Shown here in pieces: positions 7,160 to 15,968 of a stretch of DNA of 23,431 nucleotides. The translations under genes were made by a program, and so were the position numbers. The notes under the pieces were generated by a model. That model did not search any database. It saw nothing but the letters and a program-made list of their open reading frames with translations, and was not told the origin of the DNA. The stretch's first letter is position 1. Every line of letters starts with the position of its first letter. Source of the DNA: a virus; IMG/VR virus record IMGVR_UViG_3300037504_000067, positions 1-23,431 of that record, one strand, 5' to 3'.

Positions 7160-8515
7160 TTAGTTGGCGTTATCGAGACCGACACCCTCATACCAACCAA
7201 ACAGCTTGGCATGATGGAATTCCCAAGTGCCCTCAGTGAGCCACTCATCTTCTGGACCATCTTTTCCGGTACCTCCACCCTGACGCCAAATACGATCCTC
7301 TTTGAAGAACGTATCAGAGTTTCGGAGTGGACGCCAAATGATGTTGGTTGGGTCTACGATAACCATAGTGTTGTTCAGTGTTGTCTCATGAGAGAACAAT
7401 GGATGGACTTTTAAGTATATGTCACCAAACACTGTTTCCCAGCGAGCCACTTTGATTCCATATGCAGCCTCAGCATTCGAAATGTTATAGTTAGCTGCAT
7501 TTTTTACTAATCTGTTGATACCGTGTAAGGCTCCAGGACCACAGATAGCCAGTCGATCCCCACCCATCTTGCCAGGATCGTCTGGTGTATAGGTGAATAC
7601 TGTCTTCACGACTTCATCCAACCATGCCTCACCAGCCTGTAACCAAGTCTTGGTGGTATAATCGGAGTCCGTGGTGTACTGGAAGTTGTCCTCATTAGCA
7701 GAGGCGTATGTTTTGATGAACTGCCGCAATCCCATTGGGGCGTACTCAGGTTTGCCGTTGTCTCCGGTACCTTCATAACGGATAGAGAACAGCAGATCTT
7801 TCTCCATCTCGAGTCCGTGATACAACAGGGCCTGTGTTTTGGCGTCCATCTGTGGATCCCTCGTTCGCAGCCGCACGTTGATTGCTGTACGAGTGAGGTC
7901 TGTTGATGTTTTCCAAATCCCAGTCACATTGTAAATCTGAGTGGGATCATATGTGATGGCTTCGGGACGTGTACCGCCCTGGGGATTGATGTTACCACTA
8001 ACCATGATTCGATCAACAGTGGCCAGGTTGTACGAAGATGCTGTATCTGCATTGTCATCGTCTTCGAGCAGGTAGACAGCAATATAGCTGGAGCTACCAT
8101 TGACTACGACATCCACTACCTTGCCGATAACGTCAGCATCAGGTCGATCACTGTCTCGGAGGATCACCTTGTGACCCACGCGAAACATCTTAGTTGTTGC
8201 CGCAGCCACCTTGGCATAGACAACAGCGCCGGCGATACCATTTGTAGATTGATGACTTCCATAGACGTATTCAGTGCCCAGTGCAGCATCAATGTACACA
8301 CTGGTAACTGAACCGGCCTGGGAAGACAATTCCCGAGTCCACCAATTCACGTGAGTTGAATCTGTCTCTTCTTGTCCTATCATCGAGATCATTCCTGTGA
8401 GAACAGTCCCGCCGTTAGGATTCAACTCAAGGATCTCCTGGCGCCAATTTTGAGGCTCTTCATTGGTAACCCAGTCACCTGAGCCCCTCATACCGAAAAA
8501 AGGAGTTACACCCAT
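7160..8515 (-). CDS. Major capsid protein (HK97-like fold, 451 aa)
   Basis: This protein is expected to form the icosahedral shell. The N-terminus ends in a short linker and then ELNPNGGTVLTGMISMIGQE, a pattern seen in SU10/N4-type capsid proteins ('P...fl..l'). HVNWWTRELS follows. The middle carries a beta-rich insertion (about residues 75-175) that may be an extra surface domain. The C-terminal half contains an alpha/beta region with GDRLAICGPGALHGINRLV and IYLKVHPLFSHETTLNN, which match the P- and A-domain strands of this fold. GAAGG precedes the ATG. It follows portal and scaffold in order, and its own terminator suggests high expression. The fold assignment is by pattern and context. Confidence 0.88.
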   Translation of the reverse strand: MGVTPFFGMRGSGDWVTNEEPQNWRQEILELNPNGGTVLTGMISMIGQEETDSTHVNWWTRELSSQAGSVTSVYIDAALGTEYVYGSHQSTNGIAGAVVYAKVAAATTKMFRVGHKVILRDSDRPDADVIGKVVDVVVNGSSSYIAVYLLEDDDNADTASSYNLATVDRIMVSGNINPQGGTRPEAITYDPTQIYNVTGIWKTSTDLTRTAINVRLRTRDPQMDAKTQALLYHGLEMEKDLLFSIRYEGTGDNGKPEYAPMGLRQFIKTYASANEDNFQYTTDSDYTTKTWLQAGEAWLDEVVKTVFTYTPDDPGKMGGDRLAICGPGALHGINRLVKNAANYNISNAEAAYGIKVARWETVFGDIYLKVHPLFSHETTLNNTMVIVDPTNIIWRPLRNSDTFFKEDRIWRQGGGTGKDGPEDEWLTEGTWEFHHAKLFGWYEGVGLDNAN

Positions 8516-8518
8516 GTT

Positions 8519-8725
8519 TTATTCCTTCGTTTTAATTTCCACATCAATTTCTGTTTTGCCAGTGACCGGATGAAGTCTGACTGTGTAATCCAGATACGTA
8601 CCATACTTTGCTAGGACACCATTCAACTCCGCTTCAGTATTCTGAAGCCGTCTCTGTCTGTCCTCTTCGAGTATCTGGCGAGCCTGTTCAACCGTGACAG
8701 TAGGCTTTCTTTCACTGTTTGACAT
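8519..8725 (-). CDS. Small hypothetical protein (68 aa)
   Basis: ATG 8725 has AAGGAG upstream, and the gene ends three bases before the capsid start region. The protein has a charged N-terminal helix (VEQARQILEEDRQRRLQNTE) and a C-terminal beta hairpin-like part ending EIDVEIKTKE. No signal peptide, membrane segment or known motif. It lies just before the capsid gene, so it may be a capsid accessory protein or assembly chaperone. I do not recognise it. Confidence 0.72.
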   Translation of the reverse strand: MSNSERKPTVTVEQARQILEEDRQRRLQNTEAELNGVLAKYGTYLDYTVRLHPVTGKTEIDVEIKTKE

Positions 8726-8744
8726 TCCTCACTCCTTCCATTTG

Positions 8745-9437
8745 TTAACTTGGATCAACTGCGATCAGGTTCATGGGCGTACCGCCAACTAGAATACGAA
8801 TCAAGCAGGTTTTAGAAGCCCAAGTAGGCTCATTCTGACCTGTTTGGATCATATTGCTAGCGCCAGTAGTAACCCCTTCAATCGTCATCAGCTTCGTGAC
8901 TTTGTTTCTAGCCGCCGCATTACCGCCAGCGACTACAAAACGCATCAGACTGAATTGAGTTGTATTGGATGGATCACTATCTGTTCCGTCACAATACGCC
9001 TCGGCCTGTAGCGCAGCGTAGGTGCCGCCACTTGGCATTGCTCCACCATTAGGAATATGAATCGTTGAGCGGAGGGCAACACCCTGTCCAGTACATTTGT
9101 TGCTATTGCTGCCAAAGTTTAACGAGATATGGGAACCATGAACTGTACCAACAGCAGCACTTACAGTAGCAAAGATCCTCGCGGAATCTCCGCCTCCACC
9201 AGTGCCTGTATAGTACGTCCGCAGATACATGCCTCTGTTATCTCCACTGGTAGCACCAGTGTCAAAATAAAAGGCAAGAAACTTCGTGTTAGCTGTGTCC
9301 TTAGTCGCCTTGTTTGAACTAGAACCAGCTCCGAAGAGGGCTCCAGCCATGGCTCCACCAAGACCGGTTAGCTGTACCTTAGTTCCATCTGCATTGATTC
9401 CTGCAGGCGTAAGGAAGGTATTCCATTTATAACTCAT
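8745..9437 (-). CDS. Beta-rich capsid-associated protein (230 aa), possible decoration or head fibre
   Basis: AGGAGG lies closely before ATG 9437. The sequence is rich in Gly, Ala, Thr and Ser, with many alternating hydrophobic/polar stretches (for example FLAFYFDTGATSGDNRGMYL, GTYAALQAEAYCDG) expected of a beta-sandwich or trimeric beta structure. An Ala/Gly-rich N-terminal segment (about residues 25-45) might anchor it. It has no enzyme motif. It sits between scaffold and capsid genes next to another small beta-rich protein, a position often held by capsid decoration proteins. I infer an exterior capsid role; it might also be a minor virion protein of another kind. Confidence 0.72.
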   Translation of the reverse strand: MSYKWNTFLTPAGINADGTKVQLTGLGGAMAGALFGAGSSSNKATKDTANTKFLAFYFDTGATSGDNRGMYLRTYYTGTGGGGDSARIFATVSAAVGTVHGSHISLNFGSNSNKCTGQGVALRSTIHIPNGGAMPSGGTYAALQAEAYCDGTDSDPSNTTQFSLMRFVVAGGNAAARNKVTKLMTIEGVTTGASNMIQTGQNEPTWASKTCLIRILVGGTPMNLIAVDPS

Positions 9438-9445
9438 GATACCTC

Positions 9446-9796
9446 CTAACTGATCTCGTTATAGACTTCAACCCATTGACCCTTGACAGCACGCAGGGTG
9501 ATAGAATCATTGGCTGCATCCAGTGTATAGTCTCCACCAAAATCAATGCTGTCATCATTGTCCTGCAGGGTTAAAGCATTCCCGACTGTGGGGGTACGCA
9601 CAGTGATGGTCATACCATCAGCATGGTTTGCGTTCGGCAGAGTTGCCGTGCCTGCTGAGGAAGACGTATTCACTATAAGCTCCTCAATATAGACGGGAAT
9701 GCTATACGTTGTGTCACCCGAGGAGGGAGTCCAAAACTTCTGTCGATCTCGATCTGCAACCCCTTCCTCAACTGTTCGCTTGACGAGTTTACTCAT
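9446..9796 (-). CDS. Small beta-rich protein (116 aa), possible capsid decoration protein
   Basis: AAAGGA precedes ATG 9796. After a charged N-terminal segment (KLVKRTVEEGVADRDR) comes a chain of short strands: TTYSIPVYIEELIVN, AGTATLPNANHADGMTITV, NALTLQDNDDSIDFGG and SITLRAVKGQWVEVYNE. The last three resemble the repeated strand pattern of trimeric fibre and decoration modules, in which a small beta domain ends in GQWVEVY. It is translated between the scaffold and the 230-aa protein. A head decoration or fibre protein is likely; the exact family is not recognised. Confidence 0.7.
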   Translation of the reverse strand: MSKLVKRTVEEGVADRDRQKFWTPSSGDTTYSIPVYIEELIVNTSSSAGTATLPNANHADGMTITVRTPTVGNALTLQDNDDSIDFGGDYTLDAANDSITLRAVKGQWVEVYNEIS

Positions 9797-9810
9797 ATGA
9801 TCGTCCTTTC

Positions 9811-10674
9811 TTAACTGTTAGCTCGATGACGTCGCATCGCTCGTATTTCTTTTTGCACAGGCGTCAACGACGAATCATCTCCATTCTTGACACGTGCCCT
9901 CGTCTTTCTTGGCTGCCCTGAGGGCTTAGGCGTCTCCTCCCGTTTTTCCAACTTCATGTTTGTTCGGACCACCTCCTCTGTTTTTTGTAGCAATTCGTCC
10001 AATCCAAGGTTTGGATTTTCCTGAGCAAGATTTTGCATAGTAGTACCCACATAACCTTTTATGGGAACAAAGTCTGGGTTACGACTATAGAAGTCATCTA
10101 CAGTTCTACGAACATTAATAGATGCATTCACAGTATTCTGGACGTCTTTATGAACTTTTTGCAAAGCCTGAGATGTTTCCTTATCAAGATCTGCACGAAC
10201 TCGCTTGTAGATTTTCTTAACTCCTTCATTCAAAGCCTTAACAAACGATGCAGGATTTTCATATGCTTGCTCAATCTGTTCTTCTGTCCAGATATCTTCA
10301 AGCTCAACGGCTTCAGCTGCTTCTTCAGTACTTTGCTGTTGCTGCTCAGTTTGTTCCTGGGGCTGATTTTGTAGGTTCTTCAGTGTAGCCTCAAACTCAG
10401 CGAGTTTGCGTCGCAGCTCCAAGTTTTCCTGCTCGAGAGAATCAAACCTATCAGGTGTTTCTTCATCACCCTGTTCTTCCTCGCCACTTTCTTCTTCACC
10501 AGAATCTGATTCTTCCTCTTCGATTTCTTCGTCAGCATCTTCCTCTTCAATCCGAGGATCATCTTCTGGCTTCTCATCTTCTGGCTTGGTTTGGTCAACA
10601 GGGGTTGCCGGATTTCTTTTGTTTTCTCCTCTAAGTGCGTTCAGCAACGCCTTCTGATCACTGTCCATTGACAT
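9811..10674 (-). CDS. Capsid scaffolding protein (287 aa)
   Basis: AAGGAGG precedes ATG 10674. The N-terminal 90 residues are extremely acidic (Glu/Asp runs with Ser and Pro) and probably disordered. A coiled coil follows (about 80-110, with ENLELRRKLAEFEATLKNLQ), then a Gln-rich linker, then a helical region to about residue 240. The C-terminus is basic (PRKTRARVK, then RAMRRHRANS). An acidic, helical chain with a basic C-terminal capsid-binding tail, encoded between portal and capsid, is the classic pattern of an internal scaffold that directs shell assembly and is later removed. No protease domain is present, so it is not a fused protease-scaffold. Confidence 0.85.
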   Translation of the reverse strand: MSMDSDQKALLNALRGENKRNPATPVDQTKPEDEKPEDDPRIEEEDADEEIEEEESDSGEEESGEEEQGDEETPDRFDSLEQENLELRRKLAEFEATLKNLQNQPQEQTEQQQQSTEEAAEAVELEDIWTEEQIEQAYENPASFVKALNEGVKKIYKRVRADLDKETSQALQKVHKDVQNTVNASINVRRTVDDFYSRNPDFVPIKGYVGTTMQNLAQENPNLGLDELLQKTEEVVRTNMKLEKREETPKPSGQPRKTRARVKNGDDSSLTPVQKEIRAMRRHRANS

Positions 10675-10942
10675 TTTGTCCTCCTTCCATTTCGGACTCG
10701 AGTTGTTCTCTAAGCATATCTATTATGGCAGAGTACCTATCAAGCACATCCAGCTGCCCCTGAATGTACTCCACACCTCTCACATACGTAGGTTTACCAT
10801 CCTGGCTGAGCCATAAAGAATCCTTAGGCGCACTCTTAAGCGCCGCTACAGCTTCATCCCGCTGTCTATTTACAGATTCCTGTATGTACCTCCAGATTGG
10901 CTCTTCCTCAAATCTCTGTAGTGATCCAAGATCAAATCTCAT
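10658..10942 (-). CDS. Small protein between portal and scaffold (94 aa)
   Basis: The ATG at 10942 overlaps the portal stop (ATGA), with GGAGGAGGAG before it; the end overlaps the scaffold start by 17 bases. The protein is mainly helical: ESVNRQRDEAVAALKSAP, then VEYIQGQLDVLDRYSAIIDM and a charged tail. There is a WLSQDGKPTYVRGVEY hairpin-like section between the two helices. No catalytic motif. Coupled to portal and scaffold, it may be a head-assembly accessory protein. I do not recognise the family. Confidence 0.78.
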   Translation of the reverse strand: MRFDLGSLQRFEEEPIWRYIQESVNRQRDEAVAALKSAPKDSLWLSQDGKPTYVRGVEYIQGQLDVLDRYSAIIDMLREQLESEMEGGQNVNGQ

Positions 10943-12819
10943 AACGCTCCTCCTCCCAGTGGCGCTAAGTTACCTAATTGAGCCTGCTGATCAACCTGAT
11001 CATCAGGAGCTACTTGTGTCTGCACATTGCCTCCTTTCTGTATAAAATCATTAACATTTCGTGCACCCATAGCTCGAGCCACATGCTTAAAGATTCTAGC
11101 CATATCAAACTGTGCTCCTAGCTCAGGCTGGGCCGCCATTATCTGAAACAGTTGTATCCACGATTGAGTATCCGTACTACTCGGCGTTGTTCCATCGTGA
11201 GGCATAACGTCAAACCCCACTTGCAGTTTGTCGGGAGATACCTTTGCATACGAATCATAGCCGTATTCCTGAACCAGCTGTTCTGCCATATCCCCTTCTA
11301 TCTTAACTCTCTCTTCTCTGTTCATATACTGTTGTGTATTGCAAGCCATGATTGTAGCTATATCAGCATGTGCTTGCATCCCGCTGATCATTGCTGTAGT
11401 CTCAAGTCGAGATAACGCACTTGACATAACACCTTGGGCTTCTGTCGCACTGACTCTCTCAGAAGTTCGTCTTCGCACCCCCTTAACCGCATCAACTGCT
11501 CCGCTTGAAAGGTCCATCAAGTTCATACTTGTCATAATGTCGTTGATGTGATTTTGCGTTATATCAGTAACATTCAACTGTTGCACTACATTCTCTACAC
11601 CACGACCCCAGGCCTGTGATCTTAATCTTATGATCTTTCCCTCTGATGGATTCTTCAAGTCGTTAACATTAACCATGAAGGGATCGACGATCAGCATGTC
11701 GTTTATTGCCTTTCGTACATTAGCCACGTGAGATGTGAACATAAAGTCGATGGTCTTCTGGAGGCCCATCGAAGTCTCTAGTATTGATGTTGGCGTAATA
11801 GTATGTCCATCAACATTAGGAACGTCAACTGCAACTGGGAACATTCCATGAAAAGCATCAAGCCTCTCTGCTCTCGTCAGTATCTTATCCCCAACCATTG
11901 AGAATATCCAGGTCTCAGGCTCATCACTAGGTCCAAGCTCCCATTCACTAGGAACCACCTTAACGTACATTGTGACGGTATCAAGTTGTCCATCAGGGGT
12001 CGGAGATCGCCGTTCTCGCTGCCCTGTTCTTGTTCGACGACCAGGAGGATCCTCAAAATACTGTGATAGTCGCCTACTTCCTATGTCCTTTACATACTGG
12101 GCATTGAACACAGTAGGATCACCATTAACATTGGCATCTGCCTCCTCTTGAAGTAATTGCGCCAAAGTAGTTCTATCTCCCCATCCTACAAACTCCCCGT
12201 CCTGTAGTCTATCAATAGGCACTGTTGTATCAGGTAGGAAGTTGTATGGGTCGATGTTTAGAAGCTCAGTCCCCTCAATGAATTTGTCCTGAGGGATTCG
12301 TCCACCAACTCCATCATCTCCCCAAACTCGTCGTTTCTTCGAGGTCCAGCGTAAGGCCACTGGCCCAATACCATATGCAAAGGCATCTCTCCACATCAAG
12401 TACAAACGCAACGCAGCCTTGAACCGTCTACTTTGTACTTCAACTACTCGCTCAAGCAGTGCTGTTCCAGCGACATCTTCATCACCCCACGGCTCAAAGC
12501 GAAAGATAGGACTTTGCAGAAATGCGGCTGACATATACGACAGCAGGATTTGAAGAGTAGCATAGGTAGTCGGGACTACTATACGGACCGGTTTACGAAA
12601 GTCATTGTTGTAAACCTTCTTTTCATCCTTATCCAAGACTTCGTAAGCCGTTAGGGATTTATCAATAGACTCCCAATCAGACCTTCTAGCTCCAATCATA
12701 CCCCTTGACTCTTTAGCTCGGGTAGTTAATTCTTGTATGATCTTCTCATGCGTCTCTGAACCAGGCTGGAGGTCCAATCCGTCTGGATAATCATAATCAT
12801 ATTTTTCGTTTAAAAGCAT
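10939..12819 (-). CDS. Portal protein (626 aa)
   Basis: The protein should form the dodecameric ring through which DNA enters and leaves the capsid. The N-terminal part has the typical sequence of a portal of P22/podovirus type: helices with RSDWESIDKSLTAYEVLD, then PVRIVVPTTYATLQILLSYM, a region FRFEPWGDED, and LYLMWRDAFAYGIGPVALRW. This is followed by a wing-like beta region and a C-terminal set of helices (RTSERVSATEAQGVMSSALS, EERVKIEGDMAEQLVQEYGY) forming stem and crown. The C-terminus is Gln/Gly-rich and probably flexible. Length is normal for this type. AAGGA precedes the ATG. Neighbours (terminase upstream, scaffold and capsid downstream) support the call. Confidence 0.88.
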   Translation of the reverse strand: MLLNEKYDYDYPDGLDLQPGSETHEKIIQELTTRAKESRGMIGARRSDWESIDKSLTAYEVLDKDEKKVYNNDFRKPVRIVVPTTYATLQILLSYMSAAFLQSPIFRFEPWGDEDVAGTALLERVVEVQSRRFKAALRLYLMWRDAFAYGIGPVALRWTSKKRRVWGDDGVGGRIPQDKFIEGTELLNIDPYNFLPDTTVPIDRLQDGEFVGWGDRTTLAQLLQEEADANVNGDPTVFNAQYVKDIGSRRLSQYFEDPPGRRTRTGQRERRSPTPDGQLDTVTMYVKVVPSEWELGPSDEPETWIFSMVGDKILTRAERLDAFHGMFPVAVDVPNVDGHTITPTSILETSMGLQKTIDFMFTSHVANVRKAINDMLIVDPFMVNVNDLKNPSEGKIIRLRSQAWGRGVENVVQQLNVTDITQNHINDIMTSMNLMDLSSGAVDAVKGVRRRTSERVSATEAQGVMSSALSRLETTAMISGMQAHADIATIMACNTQQYMNREERVKIEGDMAEQLVQEYGYDSYAKVSPDKLQVGFDVMPHDGTTPSSTDTQSWIQLFQIMAAQPELGAQFDMARIFKHVARAMGARNVNDFIQKGGNVQTQVAPDDQVDQQAQLGNLAPLGGGAL

Positions 12820-12828
12820 TTCTATTCC

Positions 12829-14355
12829 TTATGATTCGGCAATGTAAAGTAAGTCTATTCTAATTGACCCAACATCTGCCATTAGGGTTAAATTAGCATC
12901 TGATGCATCGTGCCTCTGAAAAGTCAACACAATGTTTGATGATGAAACTCCTGGTTTAATAAATACAGGAGTACCACTGTTATTCTCAGATTGATTAGGC
13001 ATAACAGATACTACAGCTTGACCTAGGTATAGATTACTTATAGTTAGCTCTTTACCATCTGAATCAAGCGTAAAACCGTCAACAGTATCCCCTTTGCCTA
13101 TATTATCAGTAACAGCAACATTACCTCCATTCCAGAAACTACTAACTGTACACTTAATAGTATCCGCATTCGTTCCGTCTTCAATTGTTAGATAGGAGTG
13201 TCTTATCTTTCTATTGTTGGCTCCATCAACTCCTAAATACGCATGAACATGACCAGTGTCCGATTTGCCACTTAGCAGCGAATCAACTTCGCTTTCTTGG
13301 TAATAACGGTCGTCTAATTGTCCACCATCTAGCTCCGTTTCTGTATAATACCTATCGTCATGATCATGTCCAGTATCTGATTTAGCCGCCAGCAGATTAT
13401 CAACTTCTGTCTGCGTATATTTATCTAGATCGCTTATGTCAAGCTCAACTAATGCTCGACTCTCCCAGTCAACACCATCAGCTACTAGCACATTACGATT
13501 GGTTGGCGTTGAAGTATTAACGTCATCTAGATCAGTTAACTCTTCAGCAACCATAGCATCAATCTCAGCCTCAGTATAGTACCGAGTATCTAGTTGGCCT
13601 CCATCCAATTCAGTTTCAGTATAGTATCTATCATCGTGTGTATGCCCAGAAGCAGCTTTGCCAGCCAGTAGATTGTCTACTTCTACCTGTGTATACTTAT
13701 CAAGATCACTTATATCCAACTCCACTAATGCCCTACTAGTCCACTCACTCCCATCTGCCATCAACGCATTGCGATCGGTTGGTGTAGAGTCTGCAACGTC
13801 ACTAAGATCTGACAGTTCATCCGCACCAGAGGTAGCCAATTCACTAAGAGTTTTAGTTCCAGCTGTTGGATCATTAAATTTTAAGTCGCTTCCATCTCTA
13901 AATACACTTACATCTGAATCTAAAAAATATAAAGCCCCGTTCAGATTAATAAAACCATTCTGGTATCTTCCTCCAATTGCTACCCATTTACCACCAACTC
14001 CATCAACGTAGAAAGGAGAATTTTGTAGTGTTGTTTCAGCATCATCCCAAGCATATATTGTATATCGGTCTGGAGCCGCTGCTTGATAAGCAACAATAAT
14101 AGACCCATTCTGGCTTCTTCCAATAGCATTCAACTCAACAGGCGCATCAATACTAAAAACTTCAACCGAGGTTATGATGTTTTCTAGGTCCACAAGCCTA
14201 ACTGTGTGATAGTCATGTGTAGGAGCTTCCTCTACTCTAATAGGACCCTCAGACCGAAATGCTAGGAAATTAAGAGTATCATCATCTGCATAAGCCTTGG
14301 ACGAATCAAAGAAAAATGGTCCTTTAGTTCCAATCCAATATTTAATAGTGCTCAT
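12829..14355 (-). CDS. Tail fibre with tandem repeats (508 aa)
   Basis: The N-terminal 170 residues form a beta-rich head, with a segment FYVDGVGGKWVAIGGRYQNG common in phage fibres. Residues about 181-271 and 273-365 are two near-identical repeats of about 92 residues. Each contains LVELDISDLDKYTQ, then an HxH motif (H238/H240, H330/H332) in HDDRYYTETELDGGQL; a third HxH is H369/H371. In T4-type fibres such HxH motifs hold metal ions along a trimeric shaft. The C-terminal 130 residues are beta-rich and may be the receptor-binding tip. It follows terL across a gap holding palindrome copy 2. The role in host adsorption is inferred from the repeats. Confidence 0.85.
   Translation of the reverse strand: MSTIKYWIGTKGPFFFDSSKAYADDDTLNFLAFRSEGPIRVEEAPTHDYHTVRLVDLENIITSVEVFSIDAPVELNAIGRSQNGSIIVAYQAAAPDRYTIYAWDDAETTLQNSPFYVDGVGGKWVAIGGRYQNGFINLNGALYFLDSDVSVFRDGSDLKFNDPTAGTKTLSELATSGADELSDLSDVADSTPTDRNALMADGSEWTSRALVELDISDLDKYTQVEVDNLLAGKAASGHTHDDRYYTETELDGGQLDTRYYTEAEIDAMVAEELTDLDDVNTSTPTNRNVLVADGVDWESRALVELDISDLDKYTQTEVDNLLAAKSDTGHDHDDRYYTETELDGGQLDDRYYQESEVDSLLSGKSDTGHVHAYLGVDGANNRKIRHSYLTIEDGTNADTIKCTVSSFWNGGNVAVTDNIGKGDTVDGFTLDSDGKELTISNLYLGQAVVSVMPNQSENNSGTPVFIKPGVSSSNIVLTFQRHDASDANLTLMADVGSIRIDLLYIAES
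13260..13815 (-). repeat. Two tandem ~92-codon repeats inside the tail fibre gene
   Basis: The codons for residues about 181-271 (13815-13543) and 273-365 (13539-13261) encode matching segments: a TPTxRNxLxADG block, the LVELDISDLDKYTQ block, the HDDRYYTETELDGGQL block and a final acidic segment. Codons differ between the two copies at many third positions, so the duplication is not recent, or one copy has diverged under protein-level selection. Confidence 0.8.
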
Positions 14356-14367
14356 AACAATTCAACC

Positions 14368-14387
14368 TTTTTGTCCCAAATTGGGAC
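14368..14387 (-). promoter_or_regulatory. Palindromic intergenic element, copy 2
   Basis: On the minus strand this reads GTCCCAATTTGGGACAAAAA. It starts nine bases after the terL stop codon, and its A-tract ends 12 bases before the tail fibre ATG. The A-tract joins GG to form a weak ribosome binding site (AAAAAGG). The 41-base gap holds nothing else. See copy 1 for the possible roles. Confidence 0.75.
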
Positions 14388-14396
14388 ACCTGCTCA

Positions 14397-15962
14397 TTAC
14401 ACAATTTGCCAGCCTTCCATTGCCGGTTCGTTTTCAAGCTGCTCATATTCTCGCTCAATCTTTTCAGGATCGTCCGGATTGGCTTGAGGAGAAAAATACC
14501 TATTGCCTCTTTCCAGCAACTCAGTTATGTATGCAGCTGCGTCCATAATATCCCACAGCTTGGATCGAGGATAACTAATCAGTTGCTGCTCATAGGGGCC
14601 AGCTCCAATCTTGTTGTGGTAAATCAACCCTTGTCGATAATATGGAATAAGAGTTGATATCCTAGCCTTTTTGCCTCCCTGAGCTCCAGAGAATTCACCC
14701 TTGCCACTTCTGGCATGTAAGTCGATAAATTCAGCGCGAACAGAACGGCGGACCATCTCATTCACGATCGGATAAGTGACATACTCATTCAGGCCCGTAA
14801 CCTCAGCGGCTACGACGACTGCTCTGTACTGTTGAGCTTTATCCAGTAGCATCTTGATAAACTCATCTGGATGTAGATAATACCCTCCTGCTTCCCTCAT
14901 ATACAGAGCATTAGTCTCAATGTCGATACCCCACACAGCATACGCGCTCTGTGCATTCTGGGGATTAGCAGTCTTAGCTGGATCACCTATAACTACTGTC
15001 TCAATCTTACCGACCTTGACTCGTTTAATAAACTCCTCATCGTCCTCACTATAGTATTGGAAATACTCATTCTTGAATGCTGCTGCCTCACGCGAGATCG
15101 GTTGACTCATATTCTCACGTGCGAAGATATCCATTATATGAAGCCGGCGATGTTCAGCCAACTCATCATCTAACTCACGCTGGCTCTTGAACTCTGGAGC
15201 CAACGTCTTATAATTCTCGTCACAAATAGACAGCTGAACAGATTTCCACTGTGGGCTATCCAGTAACTCCACAAGCAAACTGTCTTCATGCTTAATCGTG
15301 TCGATGTAGATAAACTTGTAGGGCTGGTTCCCAGGCGGTTTTGCTTTCAACACCTGCGCGTAGAACCAGCGCTTCCACTTCATTCGCTGTTCTTCATTCT
15401 CAATCTCCTCGTCGTCCTCTAGGTCATCAATAATAAACAGGTCGGGCCTGAACCGAATCCAGTTCAGACCACGAACCTGCTGACCGGCACCACGAGGGAG
15501 GACCAACGTTCTGCCGTTTGCTACCCATGCTTTCTTCGAGAACCTATCATCTAACATCTTGTCTTCGCGTGCCTTGATGTTTCCGAAATCCTCGCGTATC
15601 TTCGAAGATGAGGTTAACGAAAGTTTTATGTTTTCCGTCTGGAACTCAGCAGCCGTGGCTGTTTTTGAAATATAACAGATAAATCGGTATTTCTCAAAGA
15701 TGATTCCAGACTTTGCTATTAACCTTGCAATGCTAGTTTTTCCCATACCACGAGGAGCCGCGATAGCCACGTGTCGGTAGGGACCATCTACCGCTTCGAA
15801 AATCTGCTCGTGTAGATGAGAGAACGGGTAATAGAACTCCTCATCAAAGTAAATCTCCGCGAGAACTCTACTGTCGGCACTGGCCAAGGCCAGCATATCC
15901 TTATAGTTCTCATCGACTGGAGTAATCTGATCGGGTGCGACTATTTCAGGCTGATATAACAT
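14397..15962 (-). CDS. terL: Terminase large subunit (521 aa)
   Basis: The ATPase motor and nuclease that packages and cuts phage DNA. The ATPase domain has Walker A APRGMGKTS (residues 69-77, K75) and Walker B LFIIDDLEDD (175-184), with a QVRGLNW segment before it. The nuclease domain starts with VVIGDPAKT, whose D327 fits the first metal-binding Asp of the RNase H-like fold; VVVAAEVTG and the C-terminal WDIMDAAAYITELL supply the later acidic positions. Length is typical. The ATG comes six bases after the stop of the beta-helix gene. The small subunit is about 6.4 kb upstream, which is further than usual. Confidence 0.93.
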   Translation of the reverse strand: MLYQPEIVAPDQITPVDENYKDMLALASADSRVLAEIYFDEEFYYPFSHLHEQIFEAVDGPYRHVAIAAPRGMGKTSIARLIAKSGIIFEKYRFICYISKTATAAEFQTENIKLSLTSSSKIREDFGNIKAREDKMLDDRFSKKAWVANGRTLVLPRGAGQQVRGLNWIRFRPDLFIIDDLEDDEEIENEEQRMKWKRWFYAQVLKAKPPGNQPYKFIYIDTIKHEDSLLVELLDSPQWKSVQLSICDENYKTLAPEFKSQRELDDELAEHRRLHIMDIFARENMSQPISREAAAFKNEYFQYYSEDDEEFIKRVKVGKIETVVIGDPAKTANPQNAQSAYAVWGIDIETNALYMREAGGYYLHPDEFIKMLLDKAQQYRAVVVAAEVTGLNEYVTYPIVNEMVRRSVRAEFIDLHARSGKGEFSGAQGGKKARISTLIPYYRQGLIYHNKIGAGPYEQQLISYPRSKLWDIMDAAAYITELLERGNRYFSPQANPDDPEKIEREYEQLENEPAMEGWQIV

Positions 15963-15968
15963 TTTTAC

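Noticed and set aside
10406-10657. Ser-rich plus-strand frame
   Set aside because: The Ser runs are the antisense reading of the Glu/Asp codons of the scaffold gene.
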